64,000 bases of DNA from Amycolatopsis australiensis (GTDB lineage: Bacteria > Actinomycetota > Actinomycetes > Mycobacteriales > Pseudonocardiaceae): positions 5,084,001 to 5,148,000 of the forward strand of contig NZ_FPJG01000006.1 in the NCBI RefSeq assembly GCF_900119165.1, read 5' to 3'. The position numbers and the translations under genes are program-made. Within the stretch, counting starts at the first letter, position 1. Each line of letters starts with the position of its first letter. Below, piece after piece: positions 7,483-17,021 of the stretch. Under the pieces are notes generated by a model. That model searched no databases. It had not been told where the DNA came from and saw nothing but the letters and a program-made list of their open reading frames with translations.

Positions 7483-10023
7483 ATGTCCTCCCGAGAACGC
7501 GATCTCCTCACCCGCCGTGACCTGCTTCGGCTCGCCGGCGGCACCACCGCCGCCGTGGCCGCCGCTCTCTGGTTGCCCGGTCTCGCCGCCGCCGGCAGCT
7601 TCAGCCCGATCCGGCCGCCCGCCACCCCGCTCATCGTCCGCTCGCCCTACCTGTCCACCTGGCAGGCCGCCGACAACCTCCCCGGCACCTGGTCGAGCTT
7701 CTGGACCGGCCACATCACCGCCCTCTGCGGCCTCGCCCGCATCGACGGCGCCGCCTACGTCTTCGCCGGCTCGCCCGCGCTGCCGTCCGGGCCCGCCCTC
7801 ACCCCGATGACCCAGGTCAGCCTCCAGGTCACCGGCACCCGCTCGAGCTACGTCCTCACCGGCGGCGGCGTGAACCTCACCGTCACGTTCTTCTCGCCGG
7901 TCGACCCGGCCAACCTGCAACGCCAGTGCGTGCCCTTCGGCTACGTGACCATCCAGGCCGCCAGCGCCGACGGCCGCGCGCACGCCGTCGACCTGCACTT
8001 CGACACGTCCGCCGAATGGGTCCACGGCGACACCGCCACCCCGGTCACCTGGACCCAGCAGCAGACCAACGGCTACACGCTGCTCAGCTGCACCCCGGCC
8101 GCCCCCGCCGTGCTGCAGGAGTACGGCGACCAGGCCGGCTGGGGCCGGCTCGTGCTCGCCGCCCCGGCGTCCGGGACCACCTGGCAGATCGGGCAGGACA
8201 CCGTCGTGCGCGCCGCGTCCGCCGGCCAGGGCGTCCTCGGCAACACCAGCGACACCGCGCAGCCGCGCGCGATCAACGACCGCTGGCCCGTGCTGGCCTT
8301 CAACAAGAACCTCGGCACCGTCCCGGCCGGCGGCACGTCGGCGCCCTTCACGCTCGCCATCGGGCACGTCCGCACGCCGGCCGTCCGCTACCTCGGCACG
8401 CCGCTGAACCCCTGGTGGACGCACTACTGGAGCAGCTGGGCGGACATGGCCGTGTGGTTCGCGAACGACTACGCCGCCGCGCTCCCGGCCGCCACCGCGA
8501 TCGACCAGCGCCTGCACGACGACGCCGTCGCCGCGGCCGGCGGCGGCAGCACCGGCGAGCACTACGCCGGGATCTGCGCGCTCGCGCTGCGCCAGGCCTT
8601 CGGCGGCACCGAGCTGGTCGACCGGGGCGGCGCGCCGTGGGCTTTCCTCAAGGAGATCTCCTCCAACGGCAACATGTCCACAGTGGACGTCACCTACCCG
8701 GCGTTCCCGGCCTACCTCTACCTTTCGCCGTCCTACCTGCGGCTGGTCCTGGAGCCGCTGCTCGACTACGCCGAGCGCGGCGGCTGGCCGATGCAGTTCG
8801 CCGAGCACGACCTCGGCACCCACTACCCGGACGCGACCGGGCACAACGACGGCAACGAGGAGAGCATGCCGGTCGAGGAGTCGGCCAACATGCTGATCAT
8901 GGCCGCCGCCCTGGTCCAACGGCTGCCGCCGGGCGACGCCGCCGCCTTCGCGAACACCCACTACCGGATCCTGCGGCAGTGGGCCGAGTACCTCGTCGGC
9001 AACACCCTCGACCCGGGATTCCAGAACCAGACCGACGACTTCACCGGCTTCATCGCCCACAGCGCCAACCTCGCGCTGAAGGGCATCATCGGCGTCGGCG
9101 CGATGGGGATCGTCGCCGCCGCGACCGGCAACACCGCCGACGCGCAGCGCTACCGGTCGATCTCCCGCGGCTACGTCAGCCAGTGGGTCACCCTCGCCGA
9201 GGACGGCCGGCACCTCAAGCTCGCCTACGACCAGCCCGGCACGTGGAGCCTCAAGTACAACGGCTTCGCCGACCGCGTGCTCGGCCTCGACCTCGTCCCG
9301 CTCGGCGTGGCGGCGCAGGAGGCGGCCTGGTACCAGAGCCAGGCGGGCGCGCACGGCGTCCTGCTCGACCCGCGCAACAACTACACGAAGGCCGACTGGG
9401 AGCTGTGGACCGCCGCCTGGCTCGCCGACCAGCCGGACATCCGCACCACGCTCGTCGAAGGCGTCTACAGCTTCGCGAACGTCACGCCGCAGCGCGTGCC
9501 GTTCAGCGACTGGTACGTCGTCGCCGACGCCACCCAGCGCGGCTTCCAGGCCCGCCCGGTCGCCGGCGGCTACCTGGCCCTGCTGACCCGCCCGGCGGCC
9601 TCGACGACGGTGTGGCGGAAGCTGCAGAACCAGCGCTCGGGCAAGGTCCTCGCCGTGTCGGACATGTCACTGGCCGACACCGCCGAGGTCACGCAGTGGT
9701 CGGACAACGGCACGGCCGACCACCTCTGGGCGGTGATCGACAACGGCGACGGCACGGTCCGGATCGTCAACCGCAACAGCGGCAAGGTCCTCGCGGTGCA
9801 CGACCAGAGCCTCGACAACGGCGCCCACGTCCAGCAGTTCCAGGACAACGGCACGCCCGACCACAACTGGCGCATCGTCGACGCCGGCGGCGGCTGGTCG
9901 AAGATCGTCAACGTCCGCAGCGGCAAGGTCATGGCGGTCGACCAGCAGTCCACGGCGGACGGTGCCCAGGTGACCCAGTGGGACGACAACGGGACACCGG
10001 ACCACCTGTGGCGGTTCGCCTGA
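7483..10023 (+). CDS. Tat-exported DUF5127/DUF4965/DUF1793 (GtaA glutaminase-like) protein with C-terminal ricin B lectin domain
   Basis: An 846-residue secreted protein. A twin-arginine signal (TRRDLLRLAGG followed by a hydrophobic run ending near residue 37) sends it out folded. About residues 45-300 form the beta-sandwich DUF5127 part. The (alpha/alpha)6-barrel part (DUF4965/DUF1793) follows with the family block HDLGTHYPDATGHNDG and MPVEESANML. Residues about 705-846 contain three ricin-type repeats, each with SGKVLAV and a QxxDNGTxDHxW motif, which bind carbohydrate. The fungal namesake was reported as a glutaminase, but in actinomycetes a role in polysaccharide or glycoconjugate breakdown is equally likely. 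A LacI-type operator sits upstream. Confidence 0.85.
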   Translation: MSSRERDLLTRRDLLRLAGGTTAAVAAALWLPGLAAAGSFSPIRPPATPLIVRSPYLSTWQAADNLPGTWSSFWTGHITALCGLARIDGAAYVFAGSPALPSGPALTPMTQVSLQVTGTRSSYVLTGGGVNLTVTFFSPVDPANLQRQCVPFGYVTIQAASADGRAHAVDLHFDTSAEWVHGDTATPVTWTQQQTNGYTLLSCTPAAPAVLQEYGDQAGWGRLVLAAPASGTTWQIGQDTVVRAASAGQGVLGNTSDTAQPRAINDRWPVLAFNKNLGTVPAGGTSAPFTLAIGHVRTPAVRYLGTPLNPWWTHYWSSWADMAVWFANDYAAALPAATAIDQRLHDDAVAAAGGGSTGEHYAGICALALRQAFGGTELVDRGGAPWAFLKEISSNGNMSTVDVTYPAFPAYLYLSPSYLRLVLEPLLDYAERGGWPMQFAEHDLGTHYPDATGHNDGNEESMPVEESANMLIMAAALVQRLPPGDAAAFANTHYRILRQWAEYLVGNTLDPGFQNQTDDFTGFIAHSANLALKGIIGVGAMGIVAAATGNTADAQRYRSISRGYVSQWVTLAEDGRHLKLAYDQPGTWSLKYNGFADRVLGLDLVPLGVAAQEAAWYQSQAGAHGVLLDPRNNYTKADWELWTAAWLADQPDIRTTLVEGVYSFANVTPQRVPFSDWYVVADATQRGFQARPVAGGYLALLTRPAASTTVWRKLQNQRSGKVLAVSDMSLADTAEVTQWSDNGTADHLWAVIDNGDGTVRIVNRNSGKVLAVHDQSLDNGAHVQQFQDNGTPDHNWRIVDAGGGWSKIVNVRSGKVMAVDQQSTADGAQVTQWDDNGTPDHLWRFA

Positions 10024-10045
10024 CGCCGTTTGCGACACTGGCGCC

Positions 10046-11188
10046 GTGCGCGCCGACCCCCTTCACCGGTTCCTCGACGAGCGGAACCCGCCGACCCCGT
10101 GCCTCGTCGTCGACACCGACGCCGTCGCGGCCCGGGCGCGCGAGTTCCGCTCGGTGTTCCCCGGCGCGCTGATCCGCTACGCGGTGAAGGCCAATCCGGC
10201 GCCGCCGGTGCTCGACGCGCTGGTGGCCGCCGGGATCGGCTTCGACGTCGCCGGGCCCGCCGAGCTCGCGCTGTGCCTCGAACGCGGCGCGGACCCGGCC
10301 GGCCTGGCGTACGGCAATCCGATCAAGAAGCCGCGCGACATCGCCTTCGCGTTCGAGCGCGGGGTCCGGGAGTTCACCTCCGACGCAGCCGCCGACGTCG
10401 ACCACCTGGCCCGGCACGCGCCGGGTTCGGCGGTCTCGATCCGCGTCGTGCTCGACGCGCCGGACTCGGTGACGCCGTTCGGCCGGAAGTTCGGCTGCGA
10501 GCCGGCCGAGGCACTGGACCTGGTGCTGCGTGCGGCCGCGCGCGGGCTGCGGCCCGGCATCGCCTTCCACGTCGGCTCGCAGCAGCCGGACCTCGCCGCC
10601 TGGGAGGTCGGGATCGCGACGGCGGCGAAGCTGTTCGCCGAAGCCGCCGCGCAGGACGTCGAACTGACGCGGCTCAACCTCGGTGGCGGCTTCGCGACCG
10701 CCCACCGGAACGCTGTCCCGCCGCTGGCCGCGTACGCCGCGACGATCGCCTCGGCGCTCGACACGCATTTCCCGGCGGGCCGGCCGGACCTGCTGCTGGA
10801 GCCGGGCCGGGTGCTCGTCGCCGACGCCGGTCTCCTGCGCACCGAGGTCGTGCTCGTCGCGTGGCGTGGCGAGCGGCGCTGGGTGTACCTCGACATCGGC
10901 CGCTACAACGGCCTGGCCGAAGCCGAGAACGAGGCGATCGCCTACCGGTTCGAGCCGGTCGGCGGCCACGACGGCCCGTGGGGCCCGGTGGTCCTCGCCG
11001 GCCCGACCTGCGACGGCGACGACGTGCTCTACCAGCGGACACCGTACGAGCTGCCGCTGGCCCTGCGGACCGGCGACCGGCTCGACCTGCCGGGCACCGG
11101 CGCCTACACCGCCAGCTACGCGTCGGTGGGCTTCAACGGGATCGAGCCGCTGCGCACCTACTGCGTCGGGCGGTGGGGCGATGCCTGA
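10046..11188 (+). CDS. Type III PLP-dependent decarboxylase (ornithine/lysine/diaminopimelate fold)
   Basis: A 380-residue alanine-racemase-fold enzyme that decarboxylates a basic amino acid, probably ornithine or lysine, to a diamine. Lys48 in YAVKANP forms the Schiff base with PLP; HVGSQQ and NLGGGF are phosphate-binding loops; Cys322 in GPTCDGDD is the conserved catalytic Cys of the ornithine/lysine decarboxylase group. The GTG start lies 22 bases after the preceding gene. Its stop overlaps the speD start by eight bases, so it is the first gene of a polyamine operon. Which substrate it uses cannot be decided from sequence. Confidence 0.85.
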   Translation: MRADPLHRFLDERNPPTPCLVVDTDAVAARAREFRSVFPGALIRYAVKANPAPPVLDALVAAGIGFDVAGPAELALCLERGADPAGLAYGNPIKKPRDIAFAFERGVREFTSDAAADVDHLARHAPGSAVSIRVVLDAPDSVTPFGRKFGCEPAEALDLVLRAAARGLRPGIAFHVGSQQPDLAAWEVGIATAAKLFAEAAAQDVELTRLNLGGGFATAHRNAVPPLAAYAATIASALDTHFPAGRPDLLLEPGRVLVADAGLLRTEVVLVAWRGERRWVYLDIGRYNGLAEAENEAIAYRFEPVGGHDGPWGPVVLAGPTCDGDDVLYQRTPYELPLALRTGDRLDLPGTGAYTASYASVGFNGIEPLRTYCVGRWGDA

Positions 11189-11549
11189 GATCGGCCGGTT
11201 CGCCGGGCGGCACGTGCTCGCCGAGCTGCACGGCGTCGACCCGGGCCTGCTCGACGACGCCGCCCGGCTCGGGGAGCTGCTGCGGGCGGCGGTGACGGAG
11301 GCGGGCGCGACGGTCGTCGACGTCGTGGCCAAGCGGTTCGCGCCGCAGGGCGCCACGGTGATCGCGCTGCTGGCCGAGTCGCACGCGTCGGTCCACACCT
11401 ATCCCGAGCACGGTTCGCTGTTCGCCGACGTGTTCACCTGCGGCGAGCGCGCCGACCCCGAGCACGCGCTGCGGTTGCTGGCGAAGTCGCTGGACGCCGC
11501 CGCGGTCCACCTGTCCGTCCTGCACCGGGGAGAACGCCGATGCCCTTGA
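11181..11549 (+). CDS. speD: S-adenosylmethionine decarboxylase proenzyme
   Basis: A 122-residue SpeD of the short bacterial type. It makes decarboxylated AdoMet, the aminopropyl donor. The self-cleavage site is visible as AESHASVHTYPE: cleavage between Glu66 and Ser67 would turn Ser67 into the pyruvoyl group, with His72 as the processing acid. It overlaps the decarboxylase by eight bases and the next gene by ten, so the three are translationally coupled. Confidence 0.92.
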   Translation: MPEIGRFAGRHVLAELHGVDPGLLDDAARLGELLRAAVTEAGATVVDVVAKRFAPQGATVIALLAESHASVHTYPEHGSLFADVFTCGERADPEHALRLLAKSLDAAAVHLSVLHRGERRCP

Positions 11550-12412
11550 TCCACGAGCCGGTCGGCCCCGGCCTCACCCGCGTGTGGGAGGTCGGCGACG
11601 TGCGGTTCCACGCGCGCACGCCGTTCCAGGACGTACTGATCGGCAAGACCGCGCAGGGGATTTCGCTCTTCTGCGACGGTGAGCGCCAGAGCACCGAGGC
11701 CAGCCAGCTCGTCTACCACGAGGCATTGATGGTCCCGGCGCTGCTGCTGGCCGAGCAGGTCCGCCGGGTCCTGGTCGTCGGCTCGAGCGAGGGTGTCGCC
11801 GCCCAGCTCGCGGTGGCGGCCGGAGCGTCCCTCGTCGACCACGTCGACATCGACGAGCAGGCCGTGCGCGCCTGCGCCGAGCACCTGCCGTACGGCTACA
11901 GCCCGGAGGACCTCGAACGGGCTTCGCGGGGCGAAGGACCGGTCCGGGTGTCCTTCGAGGACGGCTGGGCCTTCCTGGCCGCGGCCGAAACCCGTGGGGA
12001 CACCTACGACGTCGTCGTCATCGATCTGCCGGACGAAAACGCTGACCCGGCGGCCCAGCACAATCGCTTGTACGGCAAGGACTTCCTCGGCCGCTGCGCC
12101 CGCCTGCTCGCGCCCGGCGGAGTCGTGACCTGCCAGGCCGGCTGCCCGACGCTGTGGCGCAACGAGACACTGCTCGCCTCGTGGCGGCGGTTCCGCGAGG
12201 TGTTCGGGACGGTGCTGTACTTCGGCTCCGACGAGCACGAATGGGCCTTCCTGTCGGGCCGGGCCGACCACGTCGACGAGCCCGGCGCGCTGGTGGCGCG
12301 GCGGTTCGCCGAGCGGGGGAGCGGCGCGGCGACGCTCGACGCGGAGGCGCTGCTCGGGGGTGCGACACCGCCGTATTCGCTTCGCCACGGCGGTGGTCCG
12401 GACCACTCGTGA
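11540..12412 (+). CDS. speE: Spermidine synthase-like aminopropyltransferase
   Basis: A 290-residue Rossmann-fold aminopropyltransferase, expected to transfer the aminopropyl group from decarboxylated AdoMet to the diamine made by the first gene. Family landmarks are YHEALMVPALLL, the cofactor loop VLVVGSSEG (usually GGGDG, so it is degenerate here), the acidic VDHVDIDEQAV, and the catalytic D162-LP-D165 pair in VVVIDLPDEN, which matches the DxxD of spermidine synthases. Its ATG lies inside the speD stop region. The acceptor could be putrescine, cadaverine or another diamine. The symbol is assigned by context and family, not by a proven product. Confidence 0.8.
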   Translation: MPLIHEPVGPGLTRVWEVGDVRFHARTPFQDVLIGKTAQGISLFCDGERQSTEASQLVYHEALMVPALLLAEQVRRVLVVGSSEGVAAQLAVAAGASLVDHVDIDEQAVRACAEHLPYGYSPEDLERASRGEGPVRVSFEDGWAFLAAAETRGDTYDVVVIDLPDENADPAAQHNRLYGKDFLGRCARLLAPGGVVTCQAGCPTLWRNETLLASWRRFREVFGTVLYFGSDEHEWAFLSGRADHVDEPGALVARRFAERGSGAATLDAEALLGGATPPYSLRHGGGPDHS

Positions 12413-12450
12413 CCGGCGATCGTCCGCCACTTCCGGCCGATAATCGGTGA

Positions 12451-13111
12451 ATGCGCGGGAAATGGATTCCCGTACTCCGCGTTGCCGTGTTACTCCGTTC
12501 AGTGGCCGTCGAAAAGGTTGCGATCGCGCTACGACCCGCTCGGCGCGCGATCATCGTGATCACCAGGCCGAAAAGATCACGCTCGACATCAAGACCGGCA
12601 ACGGGTCCGGCTGCCCGGCGGGTACGGCCGCCGCATCGGCCGACGTCGCGCCCGACAACACGTCCTTCACGGTGCACTACACGAACTTCACGGCCAAGGC
12701 CGGTGGCGGCGCCTCGGCGCTCGACGCCAGGAAGAACTGCCAGATCAACGTCCTCGTCCACGTGCCACCGGGCTTCACGTACGCGATCGCGGAGGCGGAT
12801 TACCGCGGCTTCGCGCACCTCGAAAACGGCGCGAGTGCGGTGGAGCAGGCGAACTACTACTTCACGGGAACGGCGCCGACGGCCCGGGTGCGGCACACGT
12901 TCCCCGGCCCGTTCCACGGCGTGTGGCGGGCGCGGGACACCACCGACGTCGCGGAACTGGTGTTCGCGCCGTGCGGCGAGGATCGCAACCTGAACATCAA
13001 TGCGGAACTGCGTGCGAACGCGGGCACGTCATCGGGAACGAGTTACATCGAATGGATTCCGAACACGCGAGCGTGGACACCATTTACCACTTCGCGTGGA
13101 AGACCTGCTGA
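12451..13111 (+). pseudogene. DUF4360 secreted protein, broken by frameshifts
   Basis: Most of a DUF4360 protein is readable: AEKITLDIKTGNGSGCP at about 12571, then the body to SYIEW at 13055. There the frame is lost. The proper C-terminus (DSEHASVDTIYHFAWKTC, then a stop at 13109-13111) is in another frame, and adding one G after 13055 joins the two exactly. Upstream, a start with a good hydrophobic beginning (MRGKWIPVLRVAVLL from 12451) is in a third frame and never becomes a full signal peptide, so at least two lesions exist. The intact family is a secreted protein of unknown role. Sequencing error is possible for the single-base lesion, less so for the damaged N-terminus. Confidence 0.7.
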
Positions 13112-13449
13112 ATTGCCGGTCGGCGCCCGCTCGTCGCCACTCGCGGCCGGTGAGCCGATTTCGTCGCGCCGCTTCAAGCCGCTTCGCCGCCTGGCTGGAG
13201 GGCGTGTGACCGGCACGGCCCGCTGCCGGCCTGCGGAAGTCGGCGTGCCGGATTCGCCGGCGCTGCCCGCTCGCTCCCGGTCGTCACCCGCCGGTCGGCG
13301 GGCGTTCGCCCTTGGCGAGGGGCATCGGGGCGCATCGTCGCTCGAACCGCTCCATCAGCACGGTAGCGATCAGGAGGGCCACTGGGGTGCTCACCGCGAT
13401 CCACATGTCCTAAGACCTACCCAGCCCGGGAAGGTCTCAATCGCCGGCG

Positions 13450-13878
13450 TCACCCGTCGGTGGACAGCTGGGTGATGAGTTCCAGCAGGCTCGCGCGGAA
13501 CGCGGCATCGTCGCCGAGCACGCCCAGGAGTGCCGGCTCCGCGCGTACCGCCCGGTCGTGGGCCGTCCGGCCTTCGTCGGTCAGCCGGGTGAGCTGCCGC
13601 CGGGCGTCGGCCGGGTCCGGTGACCTCGTGACGAACCCCGCCTTGACCAGCCGGTCGAGTGTGCGGCTCATCGTCTGGTCGGTGACCTGGCAGCGACGGG
13701 CCAGCGTCCGCTGGGGGAGCGGGCCCTCCCGCAGCGTGTGCAGCGCGATCAGCCCCGCGTGGGTGAGACCCATTCCGCCGAGCACGGCCACCCAGCGTTG
13801 CTCCACCAGCCGGGCGGCCACGGCGAGCAACCGGCCTGTCGGCCAGGTACTCAGGTCGGATCCGTGGGTCGTGCTCAC
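13450..13878 (-). CDS. MarR family regulator divergent from the MMPL transporter
   Basis: A 142-residue winged-helix regulator: LTHAGLIALHTL, the helix-turn-helix LARRCQVTDQTMSRTLDRLVKAGFVTR, and the wing DARRQLTRLTDEG. I chose GTG 13878 because GGAG lies five bases before it; another GTG is six bases upstream. It is divergent from the MMPL gene, and a perfect inverted repeat lies between them, so it probably represses both that exporter and itself. The 338 bases between the DUF4360 pseudogene and its stop contain nothing I can identify. Confidence 0.87.
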   Translation of the reverse strand: MSTTHGSDLSTWPTGRLLAVAARLVEQRWVAVLGGMGLTHAGLIALHTLREGPLPQRTLARRCQVTDQTMSRTLDRLVKAGFVTRSPDPADARRQLTRLTDEGRTAHDRAVRAEPALLGVLGDDAAFRASLLELITQLSTDG

Positions 13879-13903
13879 CGTCACTCCGAGTCGTCGTGCA
13901 GAA

Positions 13904-13921
13904 TGTTCAGCGTGCTGAACA
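13904..13921. promoter_or_regulatory. MarR-type operator between regulator and MMPL gene
   Basis: TGTTCAGC-GT-GCTGAACA, an 18-base site with perfect 8-bp arms, is located midway between the divergent starts (13878 and 13959). Confidence 0.6.
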
Positions 13922-13958
13922 ATTGGGCGTGTTCACGCTCGAAGGGACCTTAGCGACC

Positions 13959-16024
13959 ATGACCGACCACCCGCGCCGCCTCCGGTGGCTGATCCCCGCC
14001 CTCCTGGTGATCGCCTGGCTCGTGGTCGGCGGGTTCGGTGGCCCGTTCGCCGGCAAGCTGAGCGAAGTCGCGAAGAACGACAACGCGGCCTTCCTGCCGC
14101 GGTCGGCGGAAGCCACCGAGGTCTCCGACGAGCAGAAGGCGTTCAGCCCGCGTCAGGTGCTGCCGGCGACCGTGGTCGCCGAGCGCCAGTCCGGCCTGAC
14201 CGCCGACGACCGCCGGTTCCTCGACGCCAAGGCGCAGGAACTGGGCCGGCTGCCCGGCGTCGCGGGCCCGCTCGGCCACCCGGAGAAGGCACCGCGGGAC
14301 GACCAGGCCGTGCAGCTGGCCGTGCCGGTCCTCGCCGACGGCAACCCCGCCGACGCCGTCAAGGCCGTCCGCGCGACACTCGGCGGCGCCCCCGCCGGGC
14401 TCACCGTGCTGGTCACCGGGCCCGCCGGGCAGATCGCCGACCTGGTGAAGGCGTTCGGCGGCATCGACGGCGTCCTGCTCCTGGTCGCCGGCGGCGTGGT
14501 CGCCCTGATCCTGCTCGTCGTCTACCGCAGCCCGCTGCTGCCGTTGCTGGTGCTGCTGTCGGCGGTGTTCGCGCTGGGGCTCGCCAGCCTCGTCGTCTAC
14601 CTGCTGGCCGGCCACGACGTCCTCGCGCTGAACGGCCAGAGCCAGGGCATCCTCTCGATCCTCGTGTTCGGCGCGGCGACCGACTACGCGCTCCTGCTCG
14701 TGGCGCGGTTCCGCGACCAGCTGCGTGACACGCCGAGCCGGTTCGACGCGCTGAAACTCGCCTGGCGCGCCACGCTCGAACCGATCACCGCCTCGGCGGG
14801 CACGGTCGTGCTCGGCGTGCTGTGCCTGCTGTTCAGCGACCTGAACTCGAACAAGGGCCTCGGCCCGGTCGCCGCGATCGGCATCGGCGCCGCACTGCTG
14901 GCGTCCACCACGTTCCTGCCCGCGGCGCTGGCCCTCTGCGGGCGTGGCGCGTTCTGGCCGTTCAAGCCGGCGCTCGGCTCGCCGCACCCCGAGACGTCGG
15001 GGCTGTGGGGCCGGGTGGCCCGCCTGGTCGGCCGCCGCCCGCGCGCGGTCTGGGTGGTGACGGCGCTGGTGCTCGGCGTCGGTGTCGCGTTCCTGCCGCA
15101 GCTGAAGGCGTCCGGCACCGCGCAGTCGGCCGTCTTCCTCACCCAGGTCGAGTCCGGGACCGGGCAGGAGGCCCTCGGCAGGCACTTCCCGGGTGGCCTG
15201 GGCGCGCCCGCGGTCACGATCGCCGACGCCGGCGCGGTGCCCGCGGTCCTCAAGGCGTCGCAATGGACGGCGTCGCGCGCTCGTTCCCGCTCCCGGGCCC
15301 GGACGGCGCGCCGAAGGTGGTGAACGGCCGGGTGCAGATCCTCTCCGTGCTGACCGATCCGGCGGACTCCGAGGCGGCGGTCGCGACCGTCGGCAGGCTG
15401 CGCGAAGCGGTGCACGCGGTGCCCGGCGCGAACGCGAAGGTCGGCGGCCCGACGGCGATCCAGCTCGACACGCAGGAAACCTCGAAGCGCGACCGCGCGC
15501 TGATCATCCCGATCGTGCTGCTGGTGATCTTCCTGGTGCTGGCCCTGCTGCTGCGGGCGCTGCTGGCCCCGCTGCTGCTGATCGCCACGGTGGTGCTGTC
15601 GTTCGCGGCGACGATGGGCGTGTCGGCGCTGGTGTTCAACCACGTCCTGGACTTCCCGGGCGCGGACCCGGTGGTGCCGCTGTTCGGGTTCGTGTTCCTG
15701 GTGGCGCTGGGCATCGACTACAACATCTTCCTGATGACGCGAGTGCGCGAAGAGGCACTGAAGCGGGGCACGCGCGAAGGGACGTTGCGCGGGCTTTCCC
15801 TGACGGGCGGGGTGATCACGTCGGCGGGAGTCGTGCTGGCGGCGACGTTCTCCGCGCTCGCGGTCATCCCGATCCTGTTCCTGGCGCAGATAGCGTTCAT
15901 CGTCGCGTTCGGCGTGCTGCTGGATACGCTGCTGGTGCGGTCACTGCTGGTACCGGCACTGACCATCGACGTCGGGCGGCGCATCTGGTGGCCGTCCGCG
16001 CTGGCCGGGAAAGGCGCATCGTGA
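13959..16024 (+). pseudogene. MMPL/RND family transporter, interrupted by one frameshift
   Basis: Would encode an inner-membrane exporter of about 688 residues. The first part (13959 to about 15260) has the N-terminal helix, extracellular loop and the first five-helix bundle including FGAATDYALLLVARF. The second bundle, in another frame from about 15260, has FVFLVALGIDYNIFLMTRVREE and runs to the TGA at 16022. The change is a single-base loss near 15257-15263 (between VLKAS and MDGVARSF). Both halves keep full coding character, so this is either a recent mutation or a sequencing error. The divergent MarR gene and operator suggest a drug or lipid export unit. The 3' end overlaps the GTG of the next remnant. 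Confidence 0.75.
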
Positions 16025-16393
16025 ATCCGGTTGCCCGTCTCGACGTCGACCACTGCGGCGGCCTGCCCGGCTTCCGGGACGCGGCCCTTGCCGAGGCACC
16101 GGGCTTCCGCTACCGCCCCGCGCGCTGGCGCACGGCCCGAAGTGGCAGGCCTACGCCCCGCCGTCGACGCCGACATCCGGCTCGTGCCGCTCGGCGGGCA
16201 CACCGCCGGCCACGCCGGGGTGGCCGTGCCCGGCGACACGCGGTGGCTCCTGCACCGCGGGGGACGCCTACTACCACCGGGAACTCGACGCCGTTCCCGA
16301 GCCGCACCCAGACCTCGACGTCGTGCAGACGGCGGGGACGTGACGGTGTTCAACGCCCACCACCCGTGGGAGCCGGATCGCCTGCGGGTGTGG
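16021..16393 (+). pseudogene. Metallo-beta-lactamase-fold hydrolase remnant
   Basis: Scattered pieces of an MBL-fold protein can be read in changing frames: RLDVDHCGGLPGF (normally HLDVDH, so a metal ligand is lost), then KWQAYAP, LVPLGGHTAGHAGVAV, GDAYYHRELDAVPEPHPDLDVVQ and finally DVTVFNAHHPWEPDRL. At least three frame changes are needed and the N-terminal 60 or so residues are missing. Its GTG overlaps the MMPL stop (GTGA), suggesting it was once the second gene of that operon. It is non-functional as it stands. Confidence 0.7.
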
Positions 16394-16526
16394 GAGCCGG
16401 CGGACGGCCGCGGTCAGGATCGCGGCGGTCCGGGCCAGGAACCCGGCGTCCGGCCGCGCGGCGCGGTCGAGCAGCAGCACGCCAGCGATGAACGCGGGCC
16501 GGGCCCGGCCCGCCGTGACAGCCGGG

Positions 16527-17021
16527 TCAGCCAGGGGCTCCGGCCGGATCCGGGTCGGTGGTCAGCTCGGCCCACAGCGTCTTGCCGCCGGCCCGGCGCA
16601 GCTGGCCCCACGCGGCTGCGCAGCGCTCCACCAGCAGCAGCCCGCGCCCGCCCTGGTCGGACGGGGTCCGGCGGCGCGCGGGCTCGCCGCCGGCGTCGTC
16701 GACCTCGATGCGCAGCTTCGCGGCACCGGTCAGCAGCCGGAGGTGGTAGGGCGCGCGGCCGTGGCGCAGCGCGTTGGACGTCAGCTCGTCGACCACCATG
16801 ACCGCGGTGGTGACGACGTTCGCCGGGAAGTCCCGCAGGACCACGCGGACCCACTGCCGGACCTTGGCCAGCTCCGTGAGCTCGGCGGAGATGCCGAGCT
16901 CGTGGCGGCTGCCTCGCGGTTTCACGTCCGTCTCCTTCGCCGTGCCCGGCCCCGGGGCGGTGCCATCCCCTTCCCCATGCCCGGATCCGGGCCCGCCGGG
17001 ACGGGTGTCGGCGGCGGTCAT
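16527..17021 (-). CDS. RsbW-type ATP-binding protein (anti-sigma factor kinase fold)
   Basis: A small GHKL ATPase (HATPase_c_2), the fold of anti-sigma kinases such as RsbW and SpoIIAB. The N-box region VVDELTSNALRHG binds Mg-ATP; RIEVDDAGGEPARR and GGRGLLLVERCAAAWG are the G1/G2 regions. In related proteins it binds and inhibits a SigB/SigF-type sigma factor. Two starts are credible. ATG 17021 overlaps the stop of an upstream small ORF (ATGA); GTG 16925 has an excellent GAAGGAG seven bases before it and gives 132 residues, the usual family length. The extra N-terminal 32 residues of the long form are Gly/Pro-rich. Confidence 0.82.
   Translation of the reverse strand: MTAADTRPGGPGSGHGEGDGTAPGPGTAKETDVKPRGSRHELGISAELTELAKVRQWVRVVLRDFPANVVTTAVMVVDELTSNALRHGRAPYHLRLLTGAAKLRIEVDDAGGEPARRRTPSDQGGRGLLLVERCAAAWGQLRRAGGKTLWAELTTDPDPAGAPG

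Noticed and set aside
12447..13475. DUF4360 region as one continuous 342-codon gene
   Set aside because: The first 40 and last 130 codons are Arg/Pro-rich and unlike the family, while the proper C-terminus is in another frame.
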